From Chitinophaga pinensis (GTDB lineage: Bacteria > Bacteroidota > Bacteroidia > Chitinophagales > Chitinophagaceae): a stretch of DNA of 42,324 bases. Location of the stretch: NCBI GenBank assembly GCA_945878115.1, contig CAMDVD010000031.1, positions 1 through 42,324 of the forward strand, written 5' to 3'. Of the stretch, positions 7,014-16,311 are shown piece after piece. Below the pieces are notes generated by a model. That model did not search any database and was not told where the DNA came from. It was given only the letters and a program-made list of their open reading frames with translations. Numbering within the stretch: position 1 is the stretch's first letter; every line of letters starts with the position of its first letter. A program made the translations under genes and the position numbers.

Positions 7014-8874
7014 TTTTAATATTGTGATTATTCAATGAGAAATTTAAAATATAATTGCCTGAAGCCAAGGCTCCTTTATTGAATGAAAAAACATTTTCAC
7101 CAATTTTCGAACTTGATTTGTATAAATTTTTAATAACGCGACCATTCAAATCAAGTATTTTAATTTCTAACATCCCAGATTCTTTAAGTTGTAATTTTAT
7201 AGTATAAATATCTTCTTCAATTGGATTTGGATATACTTTGACATCCTCATTCGGAGCAGCTATTTCAGTAGTTGCAGTTGGCCAGGATGTTGTGGTAATT
7301 TTCGCGAAATGATTTGTCCAACCATGGGAAGTATTTCCATACATACCAAAAAACCAAGATGTTGGTATACTAGCATTTAATACCCTGGTCATTCCAGAAT
7401 AGTCGCCCCATCGTGTATCGCCTCCTGATGCTCCAATATTGACATAACCAGTACCAGTCTTAATTTCTATTGGGTTAGAACTATTGAACCCATTATCTAC
7501 AAAAATGGCTTTCATACCAGGGAAAAAATTAGCGGATGAATAATTAAATCCAATGATAGTACCTTGATCATTGGCATCCCATCCCATGGAAGCGATGGAA
7601 GGATATGCACAATCCACATTGGAAATACCAATTAATTTATGATTAGTCAATTGCCAATTTGAGGAGACTTTCTTTAAGCGATTATAATTAATACCAGTAA
7701 ATCCATTACTGACATCACAATGAAAAACAAAATGCAAAGTACCATTCAAATAAAATGCATCCATACCTCTGGCATCTCCGTTATTTAAGGTGATAGCTGT
7801 CCCTTTTTGTTCCGCATTAGCTGCTGGTGAATAAGAGGCAATACCGACTATTTGTAAATTTAATTGTGGTGAGTTATGTACTGAATTTGTTACTTCATAT
7901 ACTAACAAATTATTGCCAGAAAAAGATTGATTATTCGTAATCAAATACATATTATTGCCGTATCCGCCTGTTTGACCATTGGATGCAGGTACAATTGTAA
8001 ATGGATTATTGGAAATGGAAGTCCAAACAATGGCATCTCCGGTAACTAATGTATTTCCAGCATAGCATTTCTTTTTATCAATTTGATAAATGATAGATTC
8101 AACATAATTGAAATTATCATCAAAGCAGTTGCCTGTTACAAATACATCTGCATTGGAAACGCCCATTTTGGGATAATCGAACCATACGTTCGTAGCAACG
8201 CTACTTGGGTTTCCAGTAAAAGCATAAAAATACCAACCTAAAGTTGGGTCGGAATTTTTAGAAAAAGCAAGCAATAATTGGGAAGAGGATGAATTACCAG
8301 CACAAGTCTGTGAAAAAACGATAAAGCGATCTGATTCTGGATCGTAAAACACCTTTGGATCACAAATATCCGTGGTCAATAAAGTGCCATTGGATGGTGT
8401 TGCAAAGAAATTAGACAATGAAGAAATGGCTCCAACACCAGCACCAGTAGTAGTATTATAGGTACGCATACTACTGTTAACGATAGCAATCAATTGTCCG
8501 TTTTTATTTACCGCAACTGAATTATCTGGCGGGGTCCCTTGACTACCCAAGGCATTATATCCAGCTACTAAAGTTGGATCAAATCCACGAGTTTTGTTTT
8601 TGGATTGCGGCTCTTCTACTGCATCATTTTGATGTGCTTTTTTCAACAACATCTTCATTTCCTTAATATTTTCTAATGCCTTGGAATTAGAAGATTCATT
8701 TTCAGAAACGATGTGAGATAATTCAGGTTGTAGTTCAATGTCATCCGAAATTGGAATACCAAATCCTAAATAATGACCTTCTACATTTGATTTTTTACCT
8801 GCATTTTTTACTTCTTGTGCATGCAATTGAATACATAAGCAAAAAAAAGCGAATAGGATTAGTGATTTTTTCAA
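6985..8874 (-). CDS. large secreted protein with T9SS type A sorting domain
   Basis: About 629 aa. I place the start at the TTG at 8874 (KKSLILFAFFCLCIQLHAQ follows as signal peptide), because an earlier in-frame TTG at 8895 lies inside the -7 promoter box. The body (about 80-540) has repeated beta-rich segments such as FDPTLVAGYNALGSQGTPPD, NNMYLITN and GDTRWGDYSGMTR, suggesting a propeller-like fold, but I cannot assign an enzyme. The last 80 residues are a Por sorting domain: VYPNPIEED at its start, LEIKILDLNGRVIKNLY in the middle, and SGNYILNFSLNN with a basic tail at the end. It is the first gene of the leftward exported-protein cluster. Confidence 0.8.
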   Translation of the reverse strand: MKKSLILFAFFCLCIQLHAQEVKNAGKKSNVEGHYLGFGIPISDDIELQPELSHIVSENESSNSKALENIKEMKMLLKKAHQNDAVEEPQSKNKTRGFDPTLVAGYNALGSQGTPPDNSVAVNKNGQLIAIVNSSMRTYNTTTGAGVGAISSLSNFFATPSNGTLLTTDICDPKVFYDPESDRFIVFSQTCAGNSSSSQLLLAFSKNSDPTLGWYFYAFTGNPSSVATNVWFDYPKMGVSNADVFVTGNCFDDNFNYVESIIYQIDKKKCYAGNTLVTGDAIVWTSISNNPFTIVPASNGQTGGYGNNMYLITNNQSFSGNNLLVYEVTNSVHNSPQLNLQIVGIASYSPAANAEQKGTAITLNNGDARGMDAFYLNGTLHFVFHCDVSNGFTGINYNRLKKVSSNWQLTNHKLIGISNVDCAYPSIASMGWDANDQGTIIGFNYSSANFFPGMKAIFVDNGFNSSNPIEIKTGTGYVNIGASGGDTRWGDYSGMTRVLNASIPTSWFFGMYGNTSHGWTNHFAKITTTSWPTATTEIAAPNEDVKVYPNPIEEDIYTIKLQLKESGMLEIKILDLNGRVIKNLYKSSSKIGENVFSFNKGALASGNYILNFSLNNHNIKNEKITVLTK

Positions 8875-8892
8875 AATTATTTTTTTAACGTA

Positions 8893-8900
8893 CAAATATA
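8893..8900 (-). promoter_or_regulatory. -7 promoter box of the exported-protein cluster
   Basis: On the minus strand TATATTTG is an exact TAnnTTTG match. It is 18 bases before the TTG start at 8874 and overlaps the earlier TTG at 8895, which decides the start. No clear -33 TTTG is seen. Confidence 0.6.
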
Positions 8901-9056
8901 GGCATTTAGAAATATTTCCTCCATAATATTATTCACCGCTATTCAACGATTTTGGAAGGCAAAAAAGCAAAGATTCTTCCCAAACCTATTCTATTCCTCT
9001 ACATAAAAATAAATGGCGTCACCGATTAATGCAGAACAACTTTAAGTTTTGTTCTA

Positions 9057-9090
9057 TTTGATTTCTTTCTGCAATTAATTTCTACATTTG
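9057..9090 (+). promoter_or_regulatory. ispH promoter (-33 TTTG and -7 TACATTTG)
   Basis: TTTG at 9057-9060 and TACATTTG at 9083-9090 are separated by 22 bases, within the range for the Bacteroidota primary sigma factor. The predicted start of transcription is near 9097, about 20 bases before the ispH ATG. The 221-bp gap is a divergent promoter region shared with the leftward cluster. Confidence 0.7.
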
Positions 9091-9116
9091 TATTATTCAC
9101 AAAGGTTTATATACAA

Positions 9117-10346
9117 ATGAAGAGCTTTGAAATTCCTGCCTTTTACAGAAGTCCATTAATAAGTGCAATCAAAAACAAACGGAAACAAGCGGACAAATTA
9201 AAAAAAGATTTTTCGCCAACGAAACTCGATTTTGGCGCTTTGGATATTTACTTAGCCAGGCATTTTGGCTTCTGTTACGGCGTCGAAAATGCCATTGAAA
9301 TTGCGTTCAAAACAGTGCAAGAAAATCCGGATAAACGCATTTTTTTATTAAGCGAAATGATACACAATCCACAAGTAAATGCCGACTTGATTAGAAGTGG
9401 CGTTCGTTTTATTATGGACACGGTAGGCAATATGTATATCCCTTGGAGCGAATTAGACAAAGAAGATATTGTGATCATACCCGCATTTGGAACTACTTTA
9501 GAAACAGAAAAAACGCTGCAATCCATAGGTATTGATCCACTTCGATACAATACCACTTGTCCTTTTGTAGAAAAAGTTTGGAATCGTTCGGAGCAAATTG
9601 GGAATAAGGGCTATACTATTATTATTCATGGAAAACCTAAACATGAAGAAACACGCGCCACCTTTTCGCACAGTAGTCAGAATGCGCCGTCCTTAGTTGT
9701 AGAAGATTTAGAGCAAGCCAAATTATTAGAAAAGTATATCATCAAAACGTGTGACCTCAATCTTTTTTATACCGAATTTCAAGGACAATATACAGAAGGA
9801 TTTGATGTAGAAAAAGATTTGGAAAGAATTGGTGTAGTGAATCAAACAACCATGTTAGCCAGCGATACACAAGGTATTGCGGACTTTCTGAAAAATTGCA
9901 TCACCGAACATTACCTACTTAAAGAAGATACCATTTCTGAAAGATTTGCAGATACTAGAGACACACTTTGTTATGCAACTAATGATAACCAAAGTGCAGT
10001 AAGAAATTTATTACATATCGAAGCGGATTTGGCTTTTGTGGTGGGTGGTTACAATAGTTCCAACACTTCACACTTGGTTGAATTGTGTGAGGCAAAATTA
10101 CCAACGTACTATATTGAAGATAATTCTAAAATATTATCACAACAAGAAATTTTGCATTTTGATTTACATACTCGTTTGGAAAAATTAAGTTTAGATTATT
10201 TACCACATAATCCAAAGCCTCAGATTCTCATTACTTCTGGCGCTTCCTGTCCAGATGCTGCCGTGGAGAATGTGATTAAAAAACTATTAACCTATTATCC
10301 AAATTCTTATTCTATCGATGATGTAATAAGAGAAGCCTCTCTTTAA
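9117..10346 (+). CDS. ispH: 4-hydroxy-3-methylbut-2-enyl diphosphate reductase
   Basis: 409 aa; the last enzyme of the MEP isoprenoid pathway, making IPP and DMAPP with a [4Fe-4S] cluster. The cluster cysteines are C53 in HFGFCYGVENA, C148 in YNTTCPFVEKVW and C285 in DTLCYATNDNQ, which match E. coli C12, C96 and C197. The catalytic glutamate region is HGKPKHEETRAT (E177/E178), and the substrate-binding segment is VVGGYNSSNTSHLVELC. It is about 90 residues longer than the E. coli enzyme, with an N-terminal extension of about 40 residues and a central insert near 190-240; this long form is typical of Bacteroidota. An additional cysteine (C378, SGASCPD) replaces the usual alanine/serine. A hairpin terminator follows. 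Confidence 0.95.
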   Translation: MKSFEIPAFYRSPLISAIKNKRKQADKLKKDFSPTKLDFGALDIYLARHFGFCYGVENAIEIAFKTVQENPDKRIFLLSEMIHNPQVNADLIRSGVRFIMDTVGNMYIPWSELDKEDIVIIPAFGTTLETEKTLQSIGIDPLRYNTTCPFVEKVWNRSEQIGNKGYTIIIHGKPKHEETRATFSHSSQNAPSLVVEDLEQAKLLEKYIIKTCDLNLFYTEFQGQYTEGFDVEKDLERIGVVNQTTMLASDTQGIADFLKNCITEHYLLKEDTISERFADTRDTLCYATNDNQSAVRNLLHIEADLAFVVGGYNSSNTSHLVELCEAKLPTYYIEDNSKILSQQEILHFDLHTRLEKLSLDYLPHNPKPQILITSGASCPDAAVENVIKKLLTYYPNSYSIDDVIREASL

Positions 10347-10399
10347 AAGTAGGTTTCGTTTGTAAGGAAGGCTTCGCTTTGAATTCAGGTTTCGTTTAT

Positions 10400-10436
10400 A
10401 AGGAAGGCTTCGCTTTGAGCGGAGCCTTCCTTTTTA
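10400..10436 (+). terminator. intrinsic terminator after ispH
   Basis: The stem AAGGAAGGCTTCGCT (10400-10414) pairs with AGCGGAGCCTTCCTT (10418-10432) through a three-base loop, with one G-T wobble, followed by a run of T. It lies 54 bases after the ispH stop. The stem also carries complementary A residues upstream, so it may work from both sides. Confidence 0.65.
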
Positions 10437-10466
10437 AATAGAAAATAAATTCCGAACTCCTTATTT

Positions 10467-10474
10467 TATATTTG
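10467..10474 (+). promoter_or_regulatory. -7 promoter box upstream of the DUF998-like gene
   Basis: TATATTTG is an exact consensus match. Transcription would begin near 10480 and include the third hairpin copy in a leader of about 70 bases. Confidence 0.45.
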
Positions 10475-10552
10475 GAAAATAAAGGCAAAGAATGTAAGGA
10501 AAACTTGGCGTTGAGCGAAGCCTTCCTTAAAAAAAAATAAATACATTTATTC

Positions 10553-11221
10553 ATGGAAAATAATAATCCAGTTCAAAATACTTTATTGATTTCTTTTTTA
10601 ACGCTTCGCAAAACTATTGGCGTCTTAGGTATTGCAATGCCATTTATTTTATACATAGGAACCTTTGTCATCGGTCATTGCCATCAAATCCAAAACTCCA
10701 TCAGCCATTATTATTATACCAATATGGGTGATGTTTTTGTCGGCATTTTATGTGCTTACTCTTTATTTTTAATTGCATATAAAGGCTACGATTTGCAAGA
10801 CAATATTATCACAAGTATTGCTGGCGTATTTGCACTTGGTGTAGCATTTTTTCCAACCACACAAAATATAGATTGTGATTGTTCTGTCTTGCAATTAGCA
10901 CCTATTCCACTTCGCATTTCTGTTCATTATATTTCGGCTGCACTCTTCTTTTTAGCACTCGCTTATATTTCTTTTTTCTTATTTACAAAAGGTGATAAGA
11001 ATCCAAGTCCGCAAAAAAAAATACGTAACCGCATTTATAAAATATGCGCAATAAGTATGCTGCTCTGTTTAATTCTTATTGCCATCATTCAAAACGTACA
11101 TTCCTTATCCAATCTTGTTACGGAATATAAACTCGTTTTTTTCTTAGAATCCATTGCGCTATTTGCCTTCGGCATTTCTTGGCTTATCAAAGGAGAAATG
11201 ATTTTACAAGATAAAGTGTAG
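10553..11221 (+). CDS. polytopic membrane protein, DUF998-like
   Basis: 222 aa with about six hydrophobic segments (roughly 20-40, 60-78, 85-101, 124-146, 163-183 and 194-212). A conserved-looking loop, ISHYYYTNMGDVFVG, sits before helix 2, and CDCSVL lies before helix 4. The arrangement of a His/Tyr-rich loop followed by G-rich helices resembles DUF998-type bacterial membrane proteins. No catalytic function is known to me for this group, so I make no claim beyond inner-membrane location. It is monocistronic; downstream lies the 94-bp tandem array. Confidence 0.6.
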   Translation: MENNNPVQNTLLISFLTLRKTIGVLGIAMPFILYIGTFVIGHCHQIQNSISHYYYTNMGDVFVGILCAYSLFLIAYKGYDLQDNIITSIAGVFALGVAFFPTTQNIDCDCSVLQLAPIPLRISVHYISAALFFLALAYISFFLFTKGDKNPSPQKKIRNRIYKICAISMLLCLILIAIIQNVHSLSNLVTEYKLVFFLESIALFAFGISWLIKGEMILQDKV

Positions 11222-11330
11222 AGACAAAACTATTCGTATTGCAATGTCGGACTGCTAATTGCGATTTTGCAAACCGCTTAGAAAAATCAAGGTTTATGAC
11301 ACTATGAGTTAGGTAAAAGCAACTTACTTA

Positions 11331-11770
11331 CAACTCTATGGTAGAAAGAATTATGAACCACAGAGTTACACTAAGTCAAACACAGAGTTTCACTAAGTCA
11401 AACACAGAGTTTCACAGAGACAAACTTTGTAAAAAATAACTACTTGCAACTCTATGGTAGAAAGAATTATGAACCACAGAGTTACACTAAGTCAAACACA
11501 GAGTTTCACGGAGACAAACTTGGTAAAAAATAACTACTTGAAACTCTATGGTAGAAAGAATTATGAACCACAGAGTTTCACTAAGTCAAACACAGAGTTT
11601 CACAGAGACAAACTTTGTAAAAAATAACTACTTGCAACTCTATGGTAGAAAGAATTATGAACCACAGAGTTTCACTAAGTCAAACACAGAGTTTCACAGA
11701 GACAAACTTTGTAAAAAAAACTCCGTGCAACTCTGTGGTAAAAAACCTCCGTGCAACTCTGTGTTAAAAA
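11331..11770. repeat. 94-bp tandem array, four units plus truncated tail
   Basis: Units begin with AACTCTATGGTAGAAAGAAT at about 11331, 11447, 11541 and 11635, giving spacings of 116, 94, 94 and 93. The first unit is longer because a 22-bp CACTAAGTCAAACACAGAGTTT segment is itself duplicated. Each unit contains CCACAGAGTT, which can pair with AACTCT(A/G)TGG, so every unit can form a hairpin. After 11721 two short units (CTCCGTGCAACTCTGTG) lead directly to the enolase stop. A small frame across the units is created by the repetition and is not a gene. Confidence 0.85.
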
Positions 11771-11775
11771 ATACA

Positions 11776-13083
<1,308 letters not shown>

Positions 13084-13094
13084 TTAGTTGGACG

Positions 13095-13102
13095 CAAAAG
13101 TA
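13095..13102 (-). promoter_or_regulatory. -7 promoter box for eno
   Basis: Minus-strand TACTTTTG is an exact TAnnTTTG match, 26 bases before the enolase ATG. A matching -33 is not clear. Confidence 0.6.
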
Positions 13103-13187
13103 ATAATTTTTGATTTAATTATTAAACTGAATTGTATCATGAATACAAGTATAAAGGGAATAGTTGCAACTCATTATTCATTTGCAA

Positions 13188-13367
13188 AAGGCCTTGGATA
13201 GTTTGGCGTTAAAAAAAATGGAGTGGTCGGCGAACAAATCGTCCCTGTCTGAGCAACCGACGAAGGAGGATTGTGAGTTTGGACGATTTGCGTCGAGCAT
13301 GAACATTTTTTAGCTAAACTATCCACAGCCTTGACTTTTTGGTTCTTTTGTGTCAAGACAAAAGAAC
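13188..13367 (+). repeat. large imperfect palindrome, copy A, with adjoining hairpin
   Basis: A 145-bp near-palindrome (13188-13332) runs from AAGGCCTTGGATAGTTTGGC to CTATCCACAGCCTT. Its arms pair along most of their length, including CAAATCGTCC with GGACGATTTG, and close on a loop of about 37 bases. It is followed by a second hairpin, GTTCTTTTG/CAAAAGAAC (13342-13350/13359-13367). Two further copies lie at 37117-37297 and 37434-37614. Open frames across it differ in frame and sequence between copies, so it is not protein-coding. It occupies most of the gap between eno and the M14 gene. Confidence 0.85.
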
Positions 13368-13423
13368 TAAATATCATTATGCGCAGGAGTTTGTAGTACG
13401 CTTTTATACTCTCATTTCAAATC

Positions 13424-15250
13424 TTATTCATCCTCTTTATTTTTAGAAACTTGATTCTCGAAATTACTTAATGGTAATTGCCCTTCTTGTGTTTTATCTA
13501 CAATTCTATATATCGGATACACATTAAATCTGGTTTCAGGATAAGGCGAATGTTGGTATACAAATTCTAATTGTTTACTGGCACTATTTGCAAAAGAAGT
13601 ATCCGCATTTCGTTTTTGCACTAAGTCCACTTTCACATTCGGATTCTCCTTTAAATAATTACTCGCAATTTCTTCAAAGGAATAATCACTATATCCTTCT
13701 TTTTGAACGAGGATAGGATCAAAATAATTCCAAGCAAAATAACTGTCATTCCCTTGAGGCTCTAGCACTTCAATAATAAATCTTCTAGCGGCTTGATCCA
13801 AAGGAATATAAATATCACCTGCTTCCACAGGTATCGTTTGTATAGATTTTTCCACTTGAACGGATGAATTCAGATGATGACCTTCATACGCTTTTGGTGC
13901 AGATTTATAATCCACAATTTTATACACTTCTGCTTCAATGGTTGCAGTGTCTTCTAACACTTTCATCTCCACTTGATTTATTGCTAACAACTCAATCACC
14001 TTCCACCAAGATTTCGGAATGATATACCCATTTGGCGCAATAACACTTGTACTGGGGATGAAATAATTATAAAATTTTATTTGTTCTGTGTAAGGTTCGC
14101 TGTGATCATAGTAATGCACTGGCAATCCAGACACTTCACTTTTTCTTTCTTTATAAACATAACCATTAAAATTAATTTCAGAATAACGTCTTTCATCTGC
14201 TTGCCAATTCAAGGGAAACATACTTTGTTTCAAACAAGCTACTTGGCTTTTTTTACGCATATCCGATATCTCATCATGATGTGTAGATGCATATTGCATG
14301 ATACTCTTCATCAATTGATAAGTGGCGTCCACGCGCTGTGGGTAAGGCTTTAGCATATGCGTTTCAATGGTGAATGCAAAAGTGTGAAACATGGCTGCAT
14401 AACCGCTGCTGTATCTTGGACTATCAAAAAATTGTGTCCAACCAGTACGTGCATCTTTGTCCCAAGCATTCACATAAGGTATCATTGGATAGTTTTTTTG
14501 TTGCATATCACGAAATAAAGCAGGTTCAAATTTTTCGTTTAAATAAGCCCCCATTTCATTTCCCAATTTTTGAGATTGTGTAGTTGCCAATGTAATGATG
14601 TGTTGATAATCTGCGCCATCACTCACATGATTATCTATAAAAATTTCAGGACGTAGCCAATGAAATATTTGTGCAAATGATTTGGCTTCTTTGCTATCCG
14701 ATTTAATAAAGTCGCGATTCAAATCTAAGTTTTGTGCATTGCCTCTGGCGCCAAAAGACACAGGTCCATTTTGATCTGGTCGGTTAAATTCACTTCTTAA
14801 TAATGCACCACCAATATTATACATTGGGATGATTGCCAAAGCAATATTATCGGACAAATCCGTTTCATTATTTTCAATGCTTTTTGCTAAATCTCTGACC
14901 AACATCATGCTTGCATCTATGCCATCTGGTTCACCAGGATGTATGCCATTATTGATAAAAATGACTATTTTATTTTTTGCATGCCATGCATCTGCTTGGT
15001 GTTTTGCATCTCGTGACAAGGTAACGAGATGCAATGGAATACCAGAGTCTGTTTCCCCCCAAGTACTCATTTTTACGCAATCATATTTTTTATCTAAGGC
15101 TTTATAATAGGCTATACATTCTGCATAAGTTGCGGTATAATTTTTCCCATTTTTTTCATAAGGCGTTTCTTGTGCATGACTATAATTAAAAGCGAAAACC
15201 ATACTTATCGAAAAAGCAAGTGCAATACAAAATTTTGTTTTGATGACCAT
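13424..15250 (-). CDS. secreted M14 family zinc carboxypeptidase-like protein
   Basis: 608 aa with a signal peptide (cleavage probably after YSHA, residue 26). Zinc ligands H104 and E107 are in NNGIHPGEPDG, and the third histidine is probably in FIDNHVSDGADYQH. LDLNRDFIK is the usual substrate-binding arginine region. Carboxypeptidases of this family cleave C-terminal residues or peptidoglycan stems; the target is unknown. The region after about 330 is an additional beta-rich domain of about 270 residues seen in large Bacteroidota M14 proteins. No Por sorting domain is present, so a periplasmic or outer-membrane-associated location is likely. The catalytic C-terminal glutamate was not identified with confidence. 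Confidence 0.85.
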   Translation of the reverse strand: MVIKTKFCIALAFSISMVFAFNYSHAQETPYEKNGKNYTATYAECIAYYKALDKKYDCVKMSTWGETDSGIPLHLVTLSRDAKHQADAWHAKNKIVIFINNGIHPGEPDGIDASMMLVRDLAKSIENNETDLSDNIALAIIPMYNIGGALLRSEFNRPDQNGPVSFGARGNAQNLDLNRDFIKSDSKEAKSFAQIFHWLRPEIFIDNHVSDGADYQHIITLATTQSQKLGNEMGAYLNEKFEPALFRDMQQKNYPMIPYVNAWDKDARTGWTQFFDSPRYSSGYAAMFHTFAFTIETHMLKPYPQRVDATYQLMKSIMQYASTHHDEISDMRKKSQVACLKQSMFPLNWQADERRYSEINFNGYVYKERKSEVSGLPVHYYDHSEPYTEQIKFYNYFIPSTSVIAPNGYIIPKSWWKVIELLAINQVEMKVLEDTATIEAEVYKIVDYKSAPKAYEGHHLNSSVQVEKSIQTIPVEAGDIYIPLDQAARRFIIEVLEPQGNDSYFAWNYFDPILVQKEGYSDYSFEEIASNYLKENPNVKVDLVQKRNADTSFANSASKQLEFVYQHSPYPETRFNVYPIYRIVDKTQEGQLPLSNFENQVSKNKEDE

Positions 15251-15386
15251 ATTATTTATTTCATTTAGGAGAACAAGGTAATTAATTTGTAGATAAAATT
15301 AGAAATCTGTTTGGTGCAATGAGGCTGAGATGTGTGTGTCAATTTCTTTTGCTCAAAAAAATTAAATTCTAAAAGTTGAATTTCGT

Positions 15387-15394
15387 TAACTTTG
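15387..15394 (+). promoter_or_regulatory. -7 promoter box of the toxin-antitoxin operon
   Basis: TAACTTTG is an exact match and ends only four bases before the first ATG of the antitoxin. Transcription would start at or next to the ATG, so the mRNA is either leaderless or uses the second ATG at 15405. Confidence 0.55.
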
Positions 15395-15398
15395 GCAC

Positions 15399-15617
15399 AT
15401 GAAGATGGCGATACAATATTTAAATGATTCACATGGGACAACTCAGGCTGTTCAACTTCCAATATCTGAATGGGAAAAAATACTTGGAAAAATTAAAAGG
15501 TACGAGCAAACATTCAAATTAAAATCAGATTTACAAGAAGCATTTGATCAAGTTTCTTCAATGAAGAAATCAAAAGGTAAAAAGCAAACATTAAATGAGT
15601 TTTTAGATGGGCTTTAA
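15399..15617 (+). CDS. antitoxin of a RelE/ParE-type pair
   Basis: 72 aa (70 if the ATG at 15405 is used). The N-terminus AIQYLNDSHGTTQAVQLPIS has the pattern of a short DNA-binding or Phd/AbrB-like strand region. It is followed by a charged helical stretch (residues 22-65) that would wrap the toxin. The family cannot be named with certainty; the call rests on size, charge and its 11-base overlap with the toxin gene. Antitoxins of this kind normally repress their own operon. The -7 box next to the start supports the start choice. Confidence 0.75.
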   Translation: MKMAIQYLNDSHGTTQAVQLPISEWEKILGKIKRYEQTFKLKSDLQEAFDQVSSMKKSKGKKQTLNEFLDGL

Positions 15618-15954
15618 AATAATTCCTACAGATAAATTTAAAAAGGAAGCAAAAAGACTTATACGGAAATATCCTTCAGTTAAAACTGAATTAAGAGAAT
15701 TAGAAAATATATTATTAAATTCTCCAGACCATGGCAAGCCATTAGGAAACAATACATTCAAAGTAAGAATAGGAATAAAAAGTAAGGGTAAAGGAAAAAG
15801 TGGAGGTGGAAGAGTGATAACTTATCTTGTGACAGAAAATCAAGAAGTATATTTAATGTTGATTTATGATAAGTCAGAATTTGAATCCGTTAATAATAAA
15901 ATTATAGCTCAATTAATTGAACGAATTATCATGGATAAGAAGGACCTCCCTTAA
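15607..15954 (+). CDS. RelE/ParE superfamily toxin
   Basis: 115 aa, basic. It opens with FKIIPTDKFKKEAKRLIRKY, the strand-helix start of RelE/ParE/HigB toxins, and continues with FKVRIGIKSKGKGKSGGGRV, ITYLV and EVYLMLIYDKSE, the beta-sheet core. Members are either ribosome-dependent mRNA endonucleases (RelE, HigB) or gyrase poisons (ParE); the sequence alone does not decide which. The start overlaps the antitoxin's stop by 11 bases, the standard arrangement. No transposase or integrase adjoins the pair. A cluster of short palindromes follows 126 bases downstream. Confidence 0.85.
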   Translation: MGFKIIPTDKFKKEAKRLIRKYPSVKTELRELENILLNSPDHGKPLGNNTFKVRIGIKSKGKGKSGGGRVITYLVTENQEVYLMLIYDKSEFESVNNKIIAQLIERIIMDKKDLP

Positions 15955-16080
15955 CAGCACACAAGCCTAATGCGGGCTTTGGGAATAATTAAACTTTAGG
16001 AATTCTATGCAACATTTATACTTTTAACAAGCTGATATTCTTGATTGCCATCTATTCAAAAATAAAAACTAAACCCCTTG

Positions 16081-16145
16081 GAGATTTAAGATCTCAAACT
16101 GCCATTAATGGATTTACAATCCACAAAACAACGCCACTAGAGTGG
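16081..16145. repeat. cluster of three short palindromes
   Basis: Within 65 bases there are GAGAT/ATCTC (16081-16085/16091-16095), TGGATT/AATCCA (16109-16114/16118-16123) and CCACT/AGTGG (16134-16138/16141-16145). The 357-bp gap between the toxin and glyA shows nothing else convincing; a frame of 41 codons starting at 16210 has no family features. Confidence 0.55.
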
Positions 16146-16311
16146 GTATGTTATAAGCAGTTCTACACACCACCCTATCCGCACATTCCACTTTCAATGA
16201 ATTGTTTCCATGTCTAAAAACAAAATTACAGAAGCGATATCCCCTGTTCGCATCTATTTCATACATCAACTAGAACAGCCATTTCCTACACCACAATTCC
16301 TAAACAAATTA

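Larger units (their letters stand above)
10352..10530 (+). repeat. three copies of a GGAAGGCTTCGC-type hairpin repeat
   Basis: The segment GTTTCGTTT(G/A)TAAGGAAGGC, continuing TTCGCTTTGA, occurs at about 10353-10382 and again at 10389-10418. A third, diverged copy at 10495-10528 ends AGCGAAGCCTTCCTT. The second copy forms a complete hairpin (see terminator), and the third forms a weaker one. The repeats occupy most of the gap between ispH and the membrane protein gene. Confidence 0.65.

Noticed and set aside
13174-13377. Reverse-strand frame of 67 codons over the large palindrome (and the similar ones near 37080-37334 and 37346-37651)
   Set aside because: The frames are not conserved between copies: a one-base length difference in the loop changes the peptide, so DNA structure and not protein is being kept.
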